From the NCBI RefSeq assembly GCF_030817415.1, contig NZ_JAUSZI010000002.1, forward strand, positions 10,081,501-10,145,500: a DNA stretch of 64,000 nucleotides, written 5' to 3'. The DNA is from Streptomyces umbrinus (GTDB lineage Bacteria; Actinomycetota; Actinomycetes; Streptomycetales; Streptomycetaceae). This document shows positions 24,421 through 34,900 of this stretch, piece after piece. Below the pieces are notes generated by a model. The model ran no database searches, had not been told where the DNA came from, and saw nothing but the letters and a program-made list of their open reading frames with translations. Made by a program: the position numbers and the translations under genes. The first letter of the stretch is position 1. Each line of letters opens with the position of its first letter.

Positions 24421-27400
24421 CTACTTCGCGTTCATCTCGATGGCCATGGCCCGGTCGAACCGGCCGTCGGCCAGCACCTCCCAGCTCGGCAGTGAGGCCA
24501 GGTACTGGTAGAAGGCCGAGTGGACCTTCACCGTCGCCAGGGACTTCAGGTCCTCCTCGGTGACGTCCTCCTCCGCGAACACCCGCGAGTCCTCGTCGTT
24601 CACATGGCCGTTGATCCGGCGGACCGCATGGGCGTACGCGTCCGAGCGGATCTGGCTGATGTACGTCTGAGACCCATCGGCGCTGCGCAGCTCGCCGTCG
24701 CCGCCGACCGAGAAGTGCTCGCGATCCTGCTCCAACTCGGTCTGCGCCGACTTGTAGGCCTCACCGATCTCGATGTCCAGGCTCTTGACCTTCGCCGAGC
24801 CGTCGGGGTTGACCAGCATCTCCTTGCTGATCGTCCCCTCGGCGTAGAGCAGACGCTGCCGCTCGGCGCTGACCGCCTGACTCTCGGCGACCGCAACCCC
24901 GACCTCGACGTTCTCGATGAACTGGTCCTCGTCGAACATGCTCATCCCCTCGTACTCGTCGGGGTCGACGACCACCGGGGCGTTGGGGTCCTGGCCCTCG
25001 TCGACCGTGGTCATCGTCGTGATGACCTCCATGACCTCGTCGGCGTAGACATCCGGGTCCAGGCGCTCGATGTCGACCTCCTGGTAGCCGTAGATCTCCT
25101 TGTACTGCGCCTTCGCGGCAGCGGCCTTGACCGCCTGCCGCATGCGCTTCTCCAGCATCTTCACGAAGTCCGGCTGATTCATCCGCACGTCGAAGTCCAT
25201 GGCACTGGACAGCGTCGGGATCGTCTGCAGCGAGTACGTGTGCCCCGGATGCTTGATCGTGTTCCCCAGCAGCCGGAACGACATCGGCAGGATCGTCTGG
25301 TTACGGTTCCAGATCGGCGCATCGCCGGCCCGGAAGACGATCGAGTTGCGCGGCGAAAGGAAGGCCATGTCGTTGTAGCTGATCAGCGGCTCCTCCTTGG
25401 TGTTCATCGTGTAGGAGACCCGGCCCTCGGTCTTGCCGCCGATGACCTTGTCGAGATCCTGGCTGATCTGTTTGCTGTCCCGGTACGACCGGTGCGTCTT
25501 GCCGCTCATCTTCTCCAGCGTCTCGATCATCGAATCGTCCGTGGACTTGAGGAAGACGATGTTCGAGGTGTTGTGCGTCGGGATGAAGTCGTCGGTGAGG
25601 TAGAGATGCCGCTCGTCGGCCACCCGGATGCATTGCACCTCGTCGTCCCGCACATACTCGACGCTGACGACACAGTTGAAGCCCCGCGTGCGATCCCTCC
25701 AGCGCTCCGCCTTGCGGGGCAGCGCGAACGGGTTGACCTTGGGCAGACGCATGTTCTGCACGCGGTAAGCGTCCCGAGCCGCCTTGGGCTCGCTCTGGTT
25801 CGGGGCCGTGTACGTGATGTTCGTTTTGACATTGATTGCCACGCGACCACCGAGCGAACGGATCAGGGTCTGCACACCCTCGGCGAGCTCACGGCTCGCA
25901 GAGGTGAACTCCATCTCACCCTTGGCGCTGATCGTGCCGTCGGTGTCCATCAGCCCCCGGAGCAGGTCGGTGCGCTGCGCGACCGAGCCACGAAGGTACG
26001 CCTCCGGGATCGACTTCTCCCACGAGCGCTTGCCGGCGATGTCGAACTCGCGCATGAGCTTCCGAAGCCCGTTGATCCGGTACTTGGGGCACAGGCCGTC
26101 CGCGACGGCCTGCTCGACGATGTCATATCCCCGACGACGGATCTCGTCCACGATCTCCAGGTCGCTGCTGTAGAAGGAAACCGTCCCCTCCGGGTTGATG
26201 TGACCATCACCCAGGATCGCGCCCAAGACGTACGGGTCGATCGGGAGGTCCATCTCCGGGTAGGCGACCGGGTCGATCGCGATCAGGTCGACCTGGCGAC
26301 CCTTCTCGACGCGAGACTTGAGCTCCTCGGTGCTGATGATCTCGGTAACCCGCGCCATCGTCTTGCCGTCGGCACCGCCAACGTAGAGCCGCTTGCCGTT
26401 CTCGTCCTTGCCGCCGAGGTACTTGATGCTGGACTTCCAGCGCTCGACCGGCCACAGGTGATCAGGGCATGCCTCTACCGAGGACCCGTCGCGCAGCTTG
26501 AGCCGGTAGACCGGACGAATCTTGACTGGGTACTTCTCGGTCACAGTCGTGACCGTGCCGAACGGGGTCATCAGCTCGTCACCGGGCTGGATCTTCTCCA
26601 GCGTCGTCCATCCGTCTGGCGTGGCGATCTTGGCGTCGAGCGCGAGGCAATTTCCTTGGACGATCTTGTCGACGCTCTCTCCGTAGACGTCGCGCAGCTG
26701 CTGCAGGGTCTGCAGGATGAGCGTGAACTGCTGCTCCTGGCCCAGGCCGATGGAGAGCATCGTCTCGAAGCCGTCGATGCCCTTGCCCTCCGACTGCAGG
26801 TTGCCGAGCTCGTCGAGCATGAACCGCGTGCGGTAGAGCGGCTTTTGGTTTGACTTCGTCATGTACGCCTGGTCGGCGCTCACGTCGAACAGCTGCTTGA
26901 CCAGGATCAGGATCAGCTTCGCGTACTTCATCAGGTGAGGTGGAGTCACCAGGAACAGTGCCTTCGGGGACTCCGAGTAGCGCGACAGTGTCTGCGTGAT
27001 CGCCCGTGCTTGATACGAGACTTTCTCCGGGTTGCCGCCGCCGGAGAAGTCGAGTCGCGTGTCCGGGTAGAGGGTGTCCCCGGGCTGGAAGGACAGGATC
27101 TTCCCGTCCAGGGTGCCGCCCTCACGCACCGGCTTCAGTTCACGCGTCACGCCGTTTTTCACGATCTTCTTGCCCGTCACCGGCTCGACCACGTAGTGCC
27201 GGCCGTTGAGCGAGACCTGGTAGTTCTTCGTGAAGCTGAAGTAGAAGGTGCGTACCAGCATCTTCGTCTGCGGGTTGACCAGCTCCAGCTTGAGCCAGGC
27301 TTCGTCGCCGGGGAACTTGCCCTTGAAGTTGTACCGGGCCCAACCTTCGCGGCCGACGATCTCCTCGTGCTCGAAGTCCTCGCCCAGGTTCTCGGTGAAC

Positions 27401-29559
27401 ATCAGGTCTGCGTAGGCCGACCAGACGGCCTGCTGACCGACGAGGTGGTCGCGCTTGACGTAGTTCGGCGCGAAGCGCACGCCGAGGCGGCGCGGGAAGC
27501 TCAGGCCGGCCAGGTCGGTGTTCTGCGAGGGCTTGCCCGAGGTCAGCGTCGAGATCGTGGGGTCGGTGAAGAACGACATGGCGGTGATCGCGATGCCGTA
27601 CACCGAGGCCAGCATCTTCTCCGCGCCGGCCATCGAGCGCAGCGCGTTGTGGGCGTTGCCCACCAGTGTGCGCATGTTGTTGCGGGGCAGCTCCTCGCTC
27701 GCGTTGAAGTACAGGCTGAGCATGTCCTGGTCGGCCTTGCCCTCCCACATGAAGGCCTGGGCCGCCGCGTTCTCCTGCTCCTCGGCCAGGGCGTCCTCGT
27801 TGTTCTCGAACTCGCCGGCCTTGACCCGCTTCTCCAGCTCGGCCTCAGGGTTCTTGATCTTCTTCGAGCTCATCTGCACGAAGAGCTGGTAGCAGTTGTA
27901 GAGCGTGGCCTTGCCCCAGAGGTCATCGAGCTTCTGCTCCAGCAGCGCCGGGTCCATATTCAGCACGGCTGCGGCGCTGCGCAGCTCCCGTTCCTCCTCC
28001 AGGTAGAAGTCGATGAGTCCGTAGGCCGCGCGCTTGAAGGCGTTGTTGGCGGCATTGGGCCAGACCGGGTCCTCGCCGCCGTCGAGCGGAAAGAAGATCC
28101 CGGCGATGTTCTCCACGTACAGTGCGCACTTGGTGAAGTTGCCCTCACGCGCCGCGTCGGCTGCCAGCCCCAGGGGGTTGTAGATGTCGGTCTTCATGGA
28201 GTTGATCAGGTTGAACTGCACCGGCTCGAACCCGCGTGTGACCAGGGGAACGTAGTTCTTCACCAGCAACTCGCCCTTGGGGTCGTTGATGACCATGTTT
28301 GAGGGCTTTTTCTCCCGCGACCACATGTCGATGATCGGCTCGATGTACGTCTGGCCCTTACCGGCTCGGGTGATGGCCAGCACCATGGTGTTCACCGGCG
28401 CGGTATCGACCACGTACGCCCCGGCCGGGCGCTGGACCTCGTACGCCGGGAACGTCCAGTCCTCCTTGATCAGGGCGGCGACGGTCTTGTACGTGTCCGA
28501 CTCGAAGCCGAGCTTGTCCCGGTTCTTGCCGTCAGGGTTGTACGGGATCCGCGTCGTGTCGTACTTCTGCCGCAGGGTCTTGTCATCGGGGAGCCCGGAT
28601 GCCTCGAACAGCTCGTCGCCGAAGTCCTCGTCGATGATCGGCAGGGTCTGCGTCAGCGGATCGCCCTCGTCGTCGTCCATGACCTCGCCGGCGTAGTAGA
28701 CGAGGTTCCCCTCCTCGTCGATGACGTCCTTCTTGGCGCGTTGGGCGACCTCGACGGTGCCCAGGCCCTTCTTCTTGAGCATCATGTGGCTGAGCATCGA
28801 GCTGACCTGCACGCTTGAGTGAGCACCGGCGTCGGGGAACCAGTCGTAGTTCTGCTGGATCTCTTCCGGCAGGGAGATGTGCTGGTCGTTCTGGTACTGG
28901 TTGATGTCGCTCGTGGTGTTCATCAGGTTCGCCGCGGCGACCTTCCGCGAGAACCACGTACCGATGATCAGGGCGACCATCAGACCCGAGCCGAGCGTGA
29001 TGAAGAGCTTGAACCCCGAGACGTCGGCCAGCTGCTCGCCGACCGTCGTCGCGCTCTTCTTGGGCTCAGCCGGCCGCTCGGCGCTGGGCTTGCCGTCCTT
29101 CGCCGCGGTGTACCAGCTGGGGACCGGAACAGCCTCAGCGCTGTGGTAGCACTTCGCCTTCACGTCCGGGTTGCCGTCCTTGGTCAGGGGCCGGTAACAC
29201 TTCACGACCGAGCCGCCCGCACCCGTCGTGGTGTCCTGGACGTAGTACACGCTCGGCTTGCCTGTGCTGCTGCTGCTGCCGCTGCCGGACACACCCGGAC
29301 CCACGGACACGCCCACCGAGAGCACCGCCGTGGCGATGAGCGAGTAGAAGACCCAGGCGACGATCGTCACCAGCACGCCGGTAATCACCGCGACGACGAT
29401 GCCCGGTCTGGTCGACCTCAGGGTCAGGAACGTGCTGCGGTCCAGCTGCTGGCTGTCGTAGACGTCTCGGTTCGTCAGCGTCTCGCCGGGCGTCCGCGCC
29501 GAGATCTTGTCCCAGCTGCTCGCCTTCGGCCGTGCCGCCTTCCGCCTGTTCGTGGCCAT
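24421..29559 (-). CDS. VirD4/TraG-type conjugative coupling ATPase containing an intein
   Basis: A 1712-residue precursor, 1352 after removal of a 360-residue intein. Membrane segments lie at about residues 53-80 and 182-204, with an external loop holding two Cys. Walker A is AITRAGKGQTY (about 397), followed by MVINDPKGELL, the DPKGE signature of VirD4/TraG proteins. Walker B is RFMLDELGNLQSEG (about 915) with QQFTLILQTLQQLRDVYG, and after the intein TSNIVFLKSTDDSMIE, the usual motif near the C-terminal end of the motor. The mature protein is about twice the usual coupling-protein length, with insertions before Walker B and a 250-residue acidic tail. Its role is to bring relaxase-DNA to the channel and pump DNA. 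A hairpin upstream separates it from the coiled-coil gene. Confidence 0.92.
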   Translation of the reverse strand: MATNRRKAARPKASSWDKISARTPGETLTNRDVYDSQQLDRSTFLTLRSTRPGIVVAVITGVLVTIVAWVFYSLIATAVLSVGVSVGPGVSGSGSSSSTGKPSVYYVQDTTTGAGGSVVKCYRPLTKDGNPDVKAKCYHSAEAVPVPSWYTAAKDGKPSAERPAEPKKSATTVGEQLADVSGFKLFITLGSGLMVALIIGTWFSRKVAAANLMNTTSDINQYQNDQHISLPEEIQQNYDWFPDAGAHSSVQVSSMLSHMMLKKKGLGTVEVAQRAKKDVIDEEGNLVYYAGEVMDDDEGDPLTQTLPIIDEDFGDELFEASGLPDDKTLRQKYDTTRIPYNPDGKNRDKLGFESDTYKTVAALIKEDWTFPAYEVQRPAGAYVVDTAPVNTMVLAITRAGKGQTYIEPIIDMWSREKKPSNMVINDPKGELLVKNYVPLVTRGFEPVQFNLINSMKTDIYNPLGLAADAAREGNFTKCALYVENIAGIFFPLDGGEDPVWPNAANNAFKRAAYGLIDFYLEEERELRSAAAVLNMDPALLEQKLDDLWGKATLYNCYQLFVQMSSKKIKNPEAELEKRVKAGEFENNEDALAEEQENAAAQAFMWEGKADQDMLSLYFNASEELPRNNMRTLVGNAHNALRSMAGAEKMLASVYGIAITAMSFFTDPTISTLTSGKPSQNTDLAGLSFPRRLGVRFAPNYVKRDHLVGQQAVWSAYADLMFTENLGEDFEHEEIVGREGWARYNFKGKFPGDEAWLKLELVNPQTKMLVRTFYFSFTKNYQVSLNGRHYVVEPVTGKKIVKNGVTRELKPVREGGTLDGKILSFQPGDTLYPDTRLDFSGGGNPEKVSYQARAITQTLSRYSESPKALFLVTPPHLMKYAKLILILVKQLFDVSADQAYMTKSNQKPLYRTRFMLDELGNLQSEGKGIDGFETMLSIGLGQEQQFTLILQTLQQLRDVYGESVDKIVQGNCLALDAKIATPDGWTTLEKIQPGDELMTPFGTVTTVTEKYPVKIRPVYRLKLRDGSSVEACPDHLWPVERWKSSIKYLGGKDENGKRLYVGGADGKTMARVTEIISTEELKSRVEKGRQVDLIAIDPVAYPEMDLPIDPYVLGAILGDGHINPEGTVSFYSSDLEIVDEIRRRGYDIVEQAVADGLCPKYRINGLRKLMREFDIAGKRSWEKSIPEAYLRGSVAQRTDLLRGLMDTDGTISAKGEMEFTSASRELAEGVQTLIRSLGGRVAINVKTNITYTAPNQSEPKAARDAYRVQNMRLPKVNPFALPRKAERWRDRTRGFNCVVSVEYVRDDEVQCIRVADERHLYLTDDFIPTHNTSNIVFLKSTDDSMIETLEKMSGKTHRSYRDSKQISQDLDKVIGGKTEGRVSYTMNTKEEPLISYNDMAFLSPRNSIVFRAGDAPIWNRNQTILPMSFRLLGNTIKHPGHTYSLQTIPTLSSAMDFDVRMNQPDFVKMLEKRMRQAVKAAAAKAQYKEIYGYQEVDIERLDPDVYADEVMEVITTMTTVDEGQDPNAPVVVDPDEYEGMSMFDEDQFIENVEVGVAVAESQAVSAERQRLLYAEGTISKEMLVNPDGSAKVKSLDIEIGEAYKSAQTELEQDREHFSVGGDGELRSADGSQTYISQIRSDAYAHAVRRINGHVNDEDSRVFAEEDVTEEDLKSLATVKVHSAFYQYLASLPSWEVLADGRFDRAMAIEMNAK
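25570..26649 (-). other. intein with LAGLIDADG endonuclease in the coupling ATPase
   Basis: 360 residues (971-1330 of the precursor) from CLALDAKIATPDGW to FIPTHN, with Thr as +1 residue. It is inserted between IVQGN and TSNIVFL, next to the ATPase core. Block B has ACPDHLWPV (His plus Trp two residues on), block F has VQCIRVADERHLYL and block G has PTHN. Trp, Cys and Thr therefore occupy the WCT positions of class 3 inteins, yet a Cys is also present at position 1. Two LAGLIDADG motifs are intact (VLGAILGDGHI, LLRGLMDTDGTI). Confidence 0.88.
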
Positions 29560-29631
29560 CGTGATCCCTTACTCTCGAGCCTCGCTCGTTCTGCTGTCCT
29601 GCTGTCCAGTGCGCCTGCCTGCGCAGACGAC

Positions 29632-29665
29632 GACGGCGCATGGGGAACGCGCCCCATGCGCCGTC
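29632..29665 (-). terminator. perfect GC-rich hairpin after the coiled-coil gene
   Basis: GACGGCGCATGGGG pairs exactly with CCCCATGCGCCGTC around a six-base loop. On the minus strand it follows the stop of the coiled-coil gene (29696) and precedes the coupling-protein gene, so it should end or attenuate transcription there. No clear T-run. Confidence 0.6.
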
Positions 29666-29695
29666 AGATCACCCCGTCGGTCATGACCGGATCGC

Positions 29696-31768
29696 TCAAC
29701 GGGCCAAGACCACCCCGACGATGAAGCCGGCCGCGCCCATCAGGAGCGAGAGCGTGATGATCATGACGACGAGGATCTTGTTCGAGCGGCTCTGCATCTC
29801 GGAGGCCCGAGCCAGCTCGTTGGCATAGGACTCCTTGTCGGCCTGCATCTCCGTCAGGCGCCCCTTGTACCGCCTGGCCACTGAATCCTCGACCGTCGAC
29901 AGCTGCTGGAGCAGGTCGGTGGCCCGCGCCACCTGGGAGTTGGTCTTCTCCTTCTCCAGGGCGAGGTTGTGCTGCCACTCGGCGTCCCGAGCCGTCATCT
30001 GCGTGATGGCGTCCTTGCGGTTGCGTTCGAGCTCGTCCTCCATCCGGCGGATCCGGTCGGCGTGCTCAGAGCGCACCGACTCCAGGAGGTCCTGCTGCTC
30101 CCGGCGCAGGACGCCGATCTCGTCCGTGGTCCGCAGGTGCTCGGCCAGCGCCTCGGACTGGGCGATGTCGGCCTTGCGGTTGTCATCGACGATCCGCTGG
30201 ATCTCGGACTTCCACTGGTTCAGGCACCCTTCCTCGGCCGCCAGGTACTCCGACTGCCGCTCGGCCAGCACCTCGAAGACCCGCGTCTGCCCGGTCTGCA
30301 TCTTCAGCGTCGCGTCCGAACGCCGGACCCGCAGGATCTCCTGCCGGTCGTGTGCGTGGGTGTCCTCGAGGTCCCGCTCGATCCCGGCGACGGAGTCGAT
30401 CTGCTCGCGCTCCATCTTCGAGCGGTTGCGCTCCTTGTACTGCAGTTCCGCCGAGAGCGCCGCCTGCTGGGCCACCTTGGAGGCCTGCGACTCGTAGTCC
30501 TTGGCGATCTCCGCCCGGCGGGCCCGGATCTTCTCATCCTTCTCCGTCTGCCGCTGGTGGTGCTCGGCCTCGGCGGCGTCCTTCAGCAGCTTGTACCGGG
30601 AGCCCGCGCGGTCGGTGGCCACATCGCGGATGACCTGCTCGGTGTGCGCCGACATGAGGTTGACGTAGAGCGCACGCAGCTCATCCTCGTGCGCGGAACG
30701 GAGCTGCATCAGGTCTGCGTTGGCCTGCCGGTTGAGCTGGGCGACCTGGTCCCCGAGCCACTCCGTCGCGCCCTCGGGCACAGCGATCTGCACGACCGGC
30801 GCGCCGATGGCGAAGGTCGCGTTGAACTCATCGAGCCGGACGTCCAGGTCCAGCTCCTCGGAGAGGAACCGGCGGGCGATGACGTCGCGCACCTGGGCCT
30901 GATCGGCCAGCAGCACAGTGTCGCCGGCCTCCTGGTAGTCGCCCTCGATGCCGTAACCGGCGTCGGTCTCGTCGAAACCCTCGTAGCCGGCCACCTCGTC
31001 ACCGTCGTCGTCCGACTCCGACTCGACCGGAGCGGTGCCCGCGTCGTCGATACCTGCGGCGTCCGCCTCGAACATGGGTGCGTCCGCCCCTCCATCGTCG
31101 TTGACGAGGTCGCTGAAGAGCGGCTCGTCGTCCAGGCCCTCGTCAGTCCCCTCGTCACCGAGGATCTTGTCGAAGATCGCATCCCCCTCGTCCTCTCCGA
31201 GGACCGCGGTGACAGGGTCAGTGGTCCCAGCCTCGGCGACCAGGCCGCTGTGCTCTTCCCACGCCTTCTTGCCCACGGCGTCTGCGAGGCTCGTGGTACC
31301 TGCAGCGACAAAGCGCGCCTGCGCGAAGGTCGCATCGTTCACCAGATCGACGAGCAGATCACCGCTGGACTTCTGCCACACGACGGCCCAGGCGTAGGTG
31401 GCACCGGTGAGCAGCGAGTACTCCTCCATGCGCGCGAGAGTCTCGGCGGTGGGGATGATGCCGAAGACCTCCTCCTCGAGCATCTCCGCCGTGGCCACCG
31501 TGCGGATCTGGTCGGAGCCGATGAGCTCGATGATCGAGCCCTTCGCCTCGTCCCGGCCGTGCCGCTTGCTCAAGCCGCCGATCGAGTCGGCTGCGAGCAC
31601 GAGCATCACCCAGGCCGTACCGCTGGGAAAGACGAACCGCGTGTTCGACCGCAGCAGCTCGACCGCCGCCGGGATCGCCGTCTCTCTCACCACGGAGGCC
31701 AGAAGCTCGTCGGGCTTCTTCTTCCGTTCCTTCTTCTGGCTGACCGCTGCCGTCCCCAGAATGCCCAT
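29696..31768 (-). CDS. tail-anchored coiled-coil protein of the transfer region
   Basis: A 690-residue protein. Residues 1-180 form an alpha/beta-looking N-terminal domain (RSNTRFVFPSGTAWVMLVLA). About 185-300 is strongly acidic and low complexity. Residues about 335-655 form a long charged coiled coil (QRQTEKDEKIRARRAEIAKD, MEREQIDSVAGIERDLED, RIRRMEDELERNRKD). A single hydrophobic segment at the very end (ILVVMIITLSLLMGAAGFIV) would anchor it with the body in the cytoplasm. No SMC-type ATPase heads. It lies between the AAA+ gene and the coupling ATPase and could be a membrane tether or scaffold for them (inference). Start ATG 31768 follows AAGGGA. Confidence 0.8.
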   Translation of the reverse strand: MGILGTAAVSQKKERKKKPDELLASVVRETAIPAAVELLRSNTRFVFPSGTAWVMLVLAADSIGGLSKRHGRDEAKGSIIELIGSDQIRTVATAEMLEEEVFGIIPTAETLARMEEYSLLTGATYAWAVVWQKSSGDLLVDLVNDATFAQARFVAAGTTSLADAVGKKAWEEHSGLVAEAGTTDPVTAVLGEDEGDAIFDKILGDEGTDEGLDDEPLFSDLVNDDGGADAPMFEADAAGIDDAGTAPVESESDDDGDEVAGYEGFDETDAGYGIEGDYQEAGDTVLLADQAQVRDVIARRFLSEELDLDVRLDEFNATFAIGAPVVQIAVPEGATEWLGDQVAQLNRQANADLMQLRSAHEDELRALYVNLMSAHTEQVIRDVATDRAGSRYKLLKDAAEAEHHQRQTEKDEKIRARRAEIAKDYESQASKVAQQAALSAELQYKERNRSKMEREQIDSVAGIERDLEDTHAHDRQEILRVRRSDATLKMQTGQTRVFEVLAERQSEYLAAEEGCLNQWKSEIQRIVDDNRKADIAQSEALAEHLRTTDEIGVLRREQQDLLESVRSEHADRIRRMEDELERNRKDAITQMTARDAEWQHNLALEKEKTNSQVARATDLLQQLSTVEDSVARRYKGRLTEMQADKESYANELARASEMQSRSNKILVVMIITLSLLMGAAGFIVGVVLAR

Positions 31769-31910
31769 TGATGCGCGATCCCTTCGCTAACAAAACACAA
31801 TTCACCTGGTTTATGAGTATCCTATCGACGTCCTATCGGAGTGGGCAACTATAGGGAATTAGAGGGTAATTGGCTCACGAGTCGACTCGTTCCCGCTGTC
31901 CTCGACCGGC
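31769..31910 (-). promoter_or_regulatory. leader of the coiled-coil gene with two CGATAGG words
   Basis: The minus strand carries CCGATAGGACGTCGATAGGATACTC: two CGATAGG copies eleven bases apart, centred near 31824 and 31835. Upstream are the A+T-rich AATTACCCTCTAATTCCC and a GAGTCGACTC palindrome near 31876-31887. This is the best preserved example of the shared leader word. Candidate promoter or operator. Confidence 0.55.
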
Positions 31911-34900
31911 TCATCGCACCGCGCTGACCTCGACGTAGGCGTCGGAACTCAGCAGGTTCTTGTCATCGCTGACCAGGTCGCCGACGACGTCGATGCGAAT
32001 CCGTCGCTCCGAGGGGTGCTCGTTGAGGAAGGTCGCCACCGCGGTGGTGACCTCGTCGGTCAGCTTCGCCACAGCCGCACGCGCACCGCCGGCATCAGAG
32101 TCGGTGTCGCCCTTGTCCTCGATGAGGTACTGCAGGACCCTCGCATCGACGTCGATGCGCACGTTGTGCTTGACGAACACCTCCTGCACCATCTGGCGCA
32201 GCTTCTTCCGCACGATCTTTTGCTGCGTCGGCAACGACAGCGGCTGGAAAGGCACGATCGCGTCGATACGGCCCAGCAACTCGGGCGGAAACCGGTTGTC
32301 GCCCGTCGTCGAGGAGATCGAGCGACGGATGAGCTTCTCGTACTCCATCAGCTGCTTGCCCGACCCCGTGTCGTCGGCGGCGTACTGCGCGATGTCCTTG
32401 TAGATCTCCGAGCCGGCGTTCGTCGTGAGCACGATGTAGGTGTTGAGGAAGCTCACCTCGCGGTTGTTGTCGTCGTTGAGCCGGCCGTCGTCGAGCACCT
32501 GCAGCAGCACGCGTGTCACCATCGCCGAGGCCTTCTCGACCTCGTCGAAAAGAAGTACGGCGTGGGAGAGGTCCCACACGCGCTTGGTTAGCTCAGAACG
32601 GAACGCCGCGAACGACGAGTCCTCGGCGTACTCCGTCATGTCGAACCGGATCAGGTGCCGCTGGTCGTCACCGAACAGCAGTCGCGCCAGCTGCTTCGTG
32701 AGCTCCGTGTTGTGCGTGACCACGAACTGACCAGCCTGGTAGAGGTGCTCCTCGTCGTTGACGTAGATGCACGACGAGCTCTGCTGCTCCGGCAGCCTCT
32801 CGATCGACGCGATGCCGACCATGTCGAACTTCTTCACGCGCTTACGACCCGAGGTCTCGATGACCGCCCGCCGTGCGATCTCGTGCTTGCGGGGGAGGGA
32901 GAAGAACCGGGCCTTATCCTCGTTGCCGACCTTCACGTGCACGCCGTACTCGACCAGTTCGCGCCCGCCCTCCTTCGTGCGTATCCACGATTTGATCGTG
33001 TTCGAGACGCCGAGCGAGAACAGCACCTCCCTGAGGTCCTCCGCGAGCCCCTTGGAGAACGTCGAGTACGAGACGTTGAAGCGGTCGTTCGAGCCGCCGA
33101 TCGATCCGTCGGTGTCGAAAAGGCCCTGCACCAGTGCCCACCGCTGCTGTACCGATCCGTGTTTGTACCTCTCCGGGATACGGCGTTCCGCCGAGCGCGC
33201 ACCGATCAGATCGGGAACCGAGGCAAGCACGTCCTTCGTCTGGTACAGCGAATCGCGGCGGTCGTCCACCGGGCCAACGCCGACAGGGAAGACCCAGCTG
33301 TAGTTGTGCCCATACGACTTCGGTGCCGATCCCAGCCATTCGCCCACCGTCCACACGGTGTGGTCGGCGTCGTCCCCGCCAGACGAGAGCGTCAGCTGCG
33401 TCTCAGTGAGGCACCCGTTGCCGATGAGGACGCCCAAGACGTACGGGTCGACGTCGAAGTCCTGCTCCGGCCAGTGCACCGGTCCGTTCGCCGGGATGAA
33501 GAACTTCAGATCCTCCCGAGAGTCGCCGGGGTAGGTCCGCACGACGCCACGCTCGACCATTTCCTGCGTGCTCAGAACCATCGGCGCGACGTCCTTGCCC
33601 GCATGCTTCTTCGACCGCTGCTTGGCTGTGTAGACCGTCCACAAGTGCGGTCCTCCAACGTCGAGAGTCCGGCCGTCCCAGAGCGTGACCCGGTAGACGT
33701 CCTGCATGCCCTGCGGGAAGTGTCCGAGCACCTCGACCGGGCGACCTTGGCGACCGAACACTCTGTCGCCCGGGACCAGGTCGCCGTGCAGCTTCCAGGT
33801 GGTCTCGCCGCCGCTCGAGTAGACAGGAACCCGCGTCGAGTCGATGCAGAATTTCCCCACACCGGTGGAGCCCGTGAACAGCAGGCTCGCCATCGGCTTG
33901 CCCTTGTCGTTGAGGTCCGCCACCGACAACTGCAGACGACGCGCCACCGCGCCGGTCGCCCAGTCCTGGCTGAACACCTTCTCGTCCAGCTGCTTCTTGA
34001 TCTTCGCGCCGTCGACCCTGAATGCGACGTTCACGTTCAGGGACTCCATGAGCACGTCCGAGAGCAGGTCCCGGTCCATCGGCCGGTGCGTCAGGCGATG
34101 CCAGCCGACCATGGAGTCGAGCACGAGGATCGACTTGCGCGGCTGGGCGCTGGCCGGCATGTAACGCTGGGTGTACTCGTAGATCTGCCGGAAGACGTGG
34201 TCGTCGTAGAACTCGTCGGCCACCCCGTACCGTTCGGCCATGCCCTGCAGGATCTTGATGGTCGTCGCCTGGTCCGGCGGGTTGAGGTTGATGCGCTGCA
34301 GGCGCTCGACGAGCGGCTGGTTCGGCGAGATGTGCTTGTGGAACTCCTCGTAGGTCGTCGCCGCGATGATCCTGATGCCTCGGGCTCCCGAGGCCGCGAG
34401 GACCGGCTTGATCGCCTCGACGGCGGCGTCGGAGAGCTGGATGATCTGGTGGAACTCGTCGATGAAGAGCACCAGTTCGTGCTTCTCGTCCTTGACGAAG
34501 TCCTCGGCCTCGTCGAAGAAGCCCTTGAGCTTCGCGGCCATGTTCTCGGCGTTGCCCGCCTCAGAGATCATGCGCGCCGGATCCACTTCGAGATAGAGGC
34601 GATCCGGATCCACGAGCATCGTGACCTGGGCCAATGCGGTGTTGTGCGTCGGCACGAACCCGGGACCGCACAGGTACATGTGGTCCTCGTTGTCGACCTG
34701 GATGCACTTACCCGGCTGGGTCGGCGCGGGGGAGATATCCGTGATGTAGAGCCATTCCTGTGTCGAACGCGTCGTGCTCGGGACGCGAGCAGCCTTGCGC
34801 GGCAGACGGAACACCTGCTGCGCCGTGGTGAACACCATGCGGTGCCGGGGCTTGCACTTCACGAGCTCGCCGTGGGCGTCGCGGTATCCGGCGGCTGACT

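Noticed and set aside
24520..26853. Long plus-strand frame opposite the coupling ATPase
   Set aside because: Antisense shadow with no domain or RBS; the minus strand has the Walker motifs and intein blocks.
29632..29665. Hairpin considered as oriT or attachment site
   Set aside because: No flanking nick-like conserved sequence or second copy in the window; a terminator after the coiled-coil gene is simpler.
32655..34898. 747-codon plus-strand frame opposite the AAA+ gene
   Set aside because: Shadow of a high-GC gene; no motif, and the opposite strand is certain.
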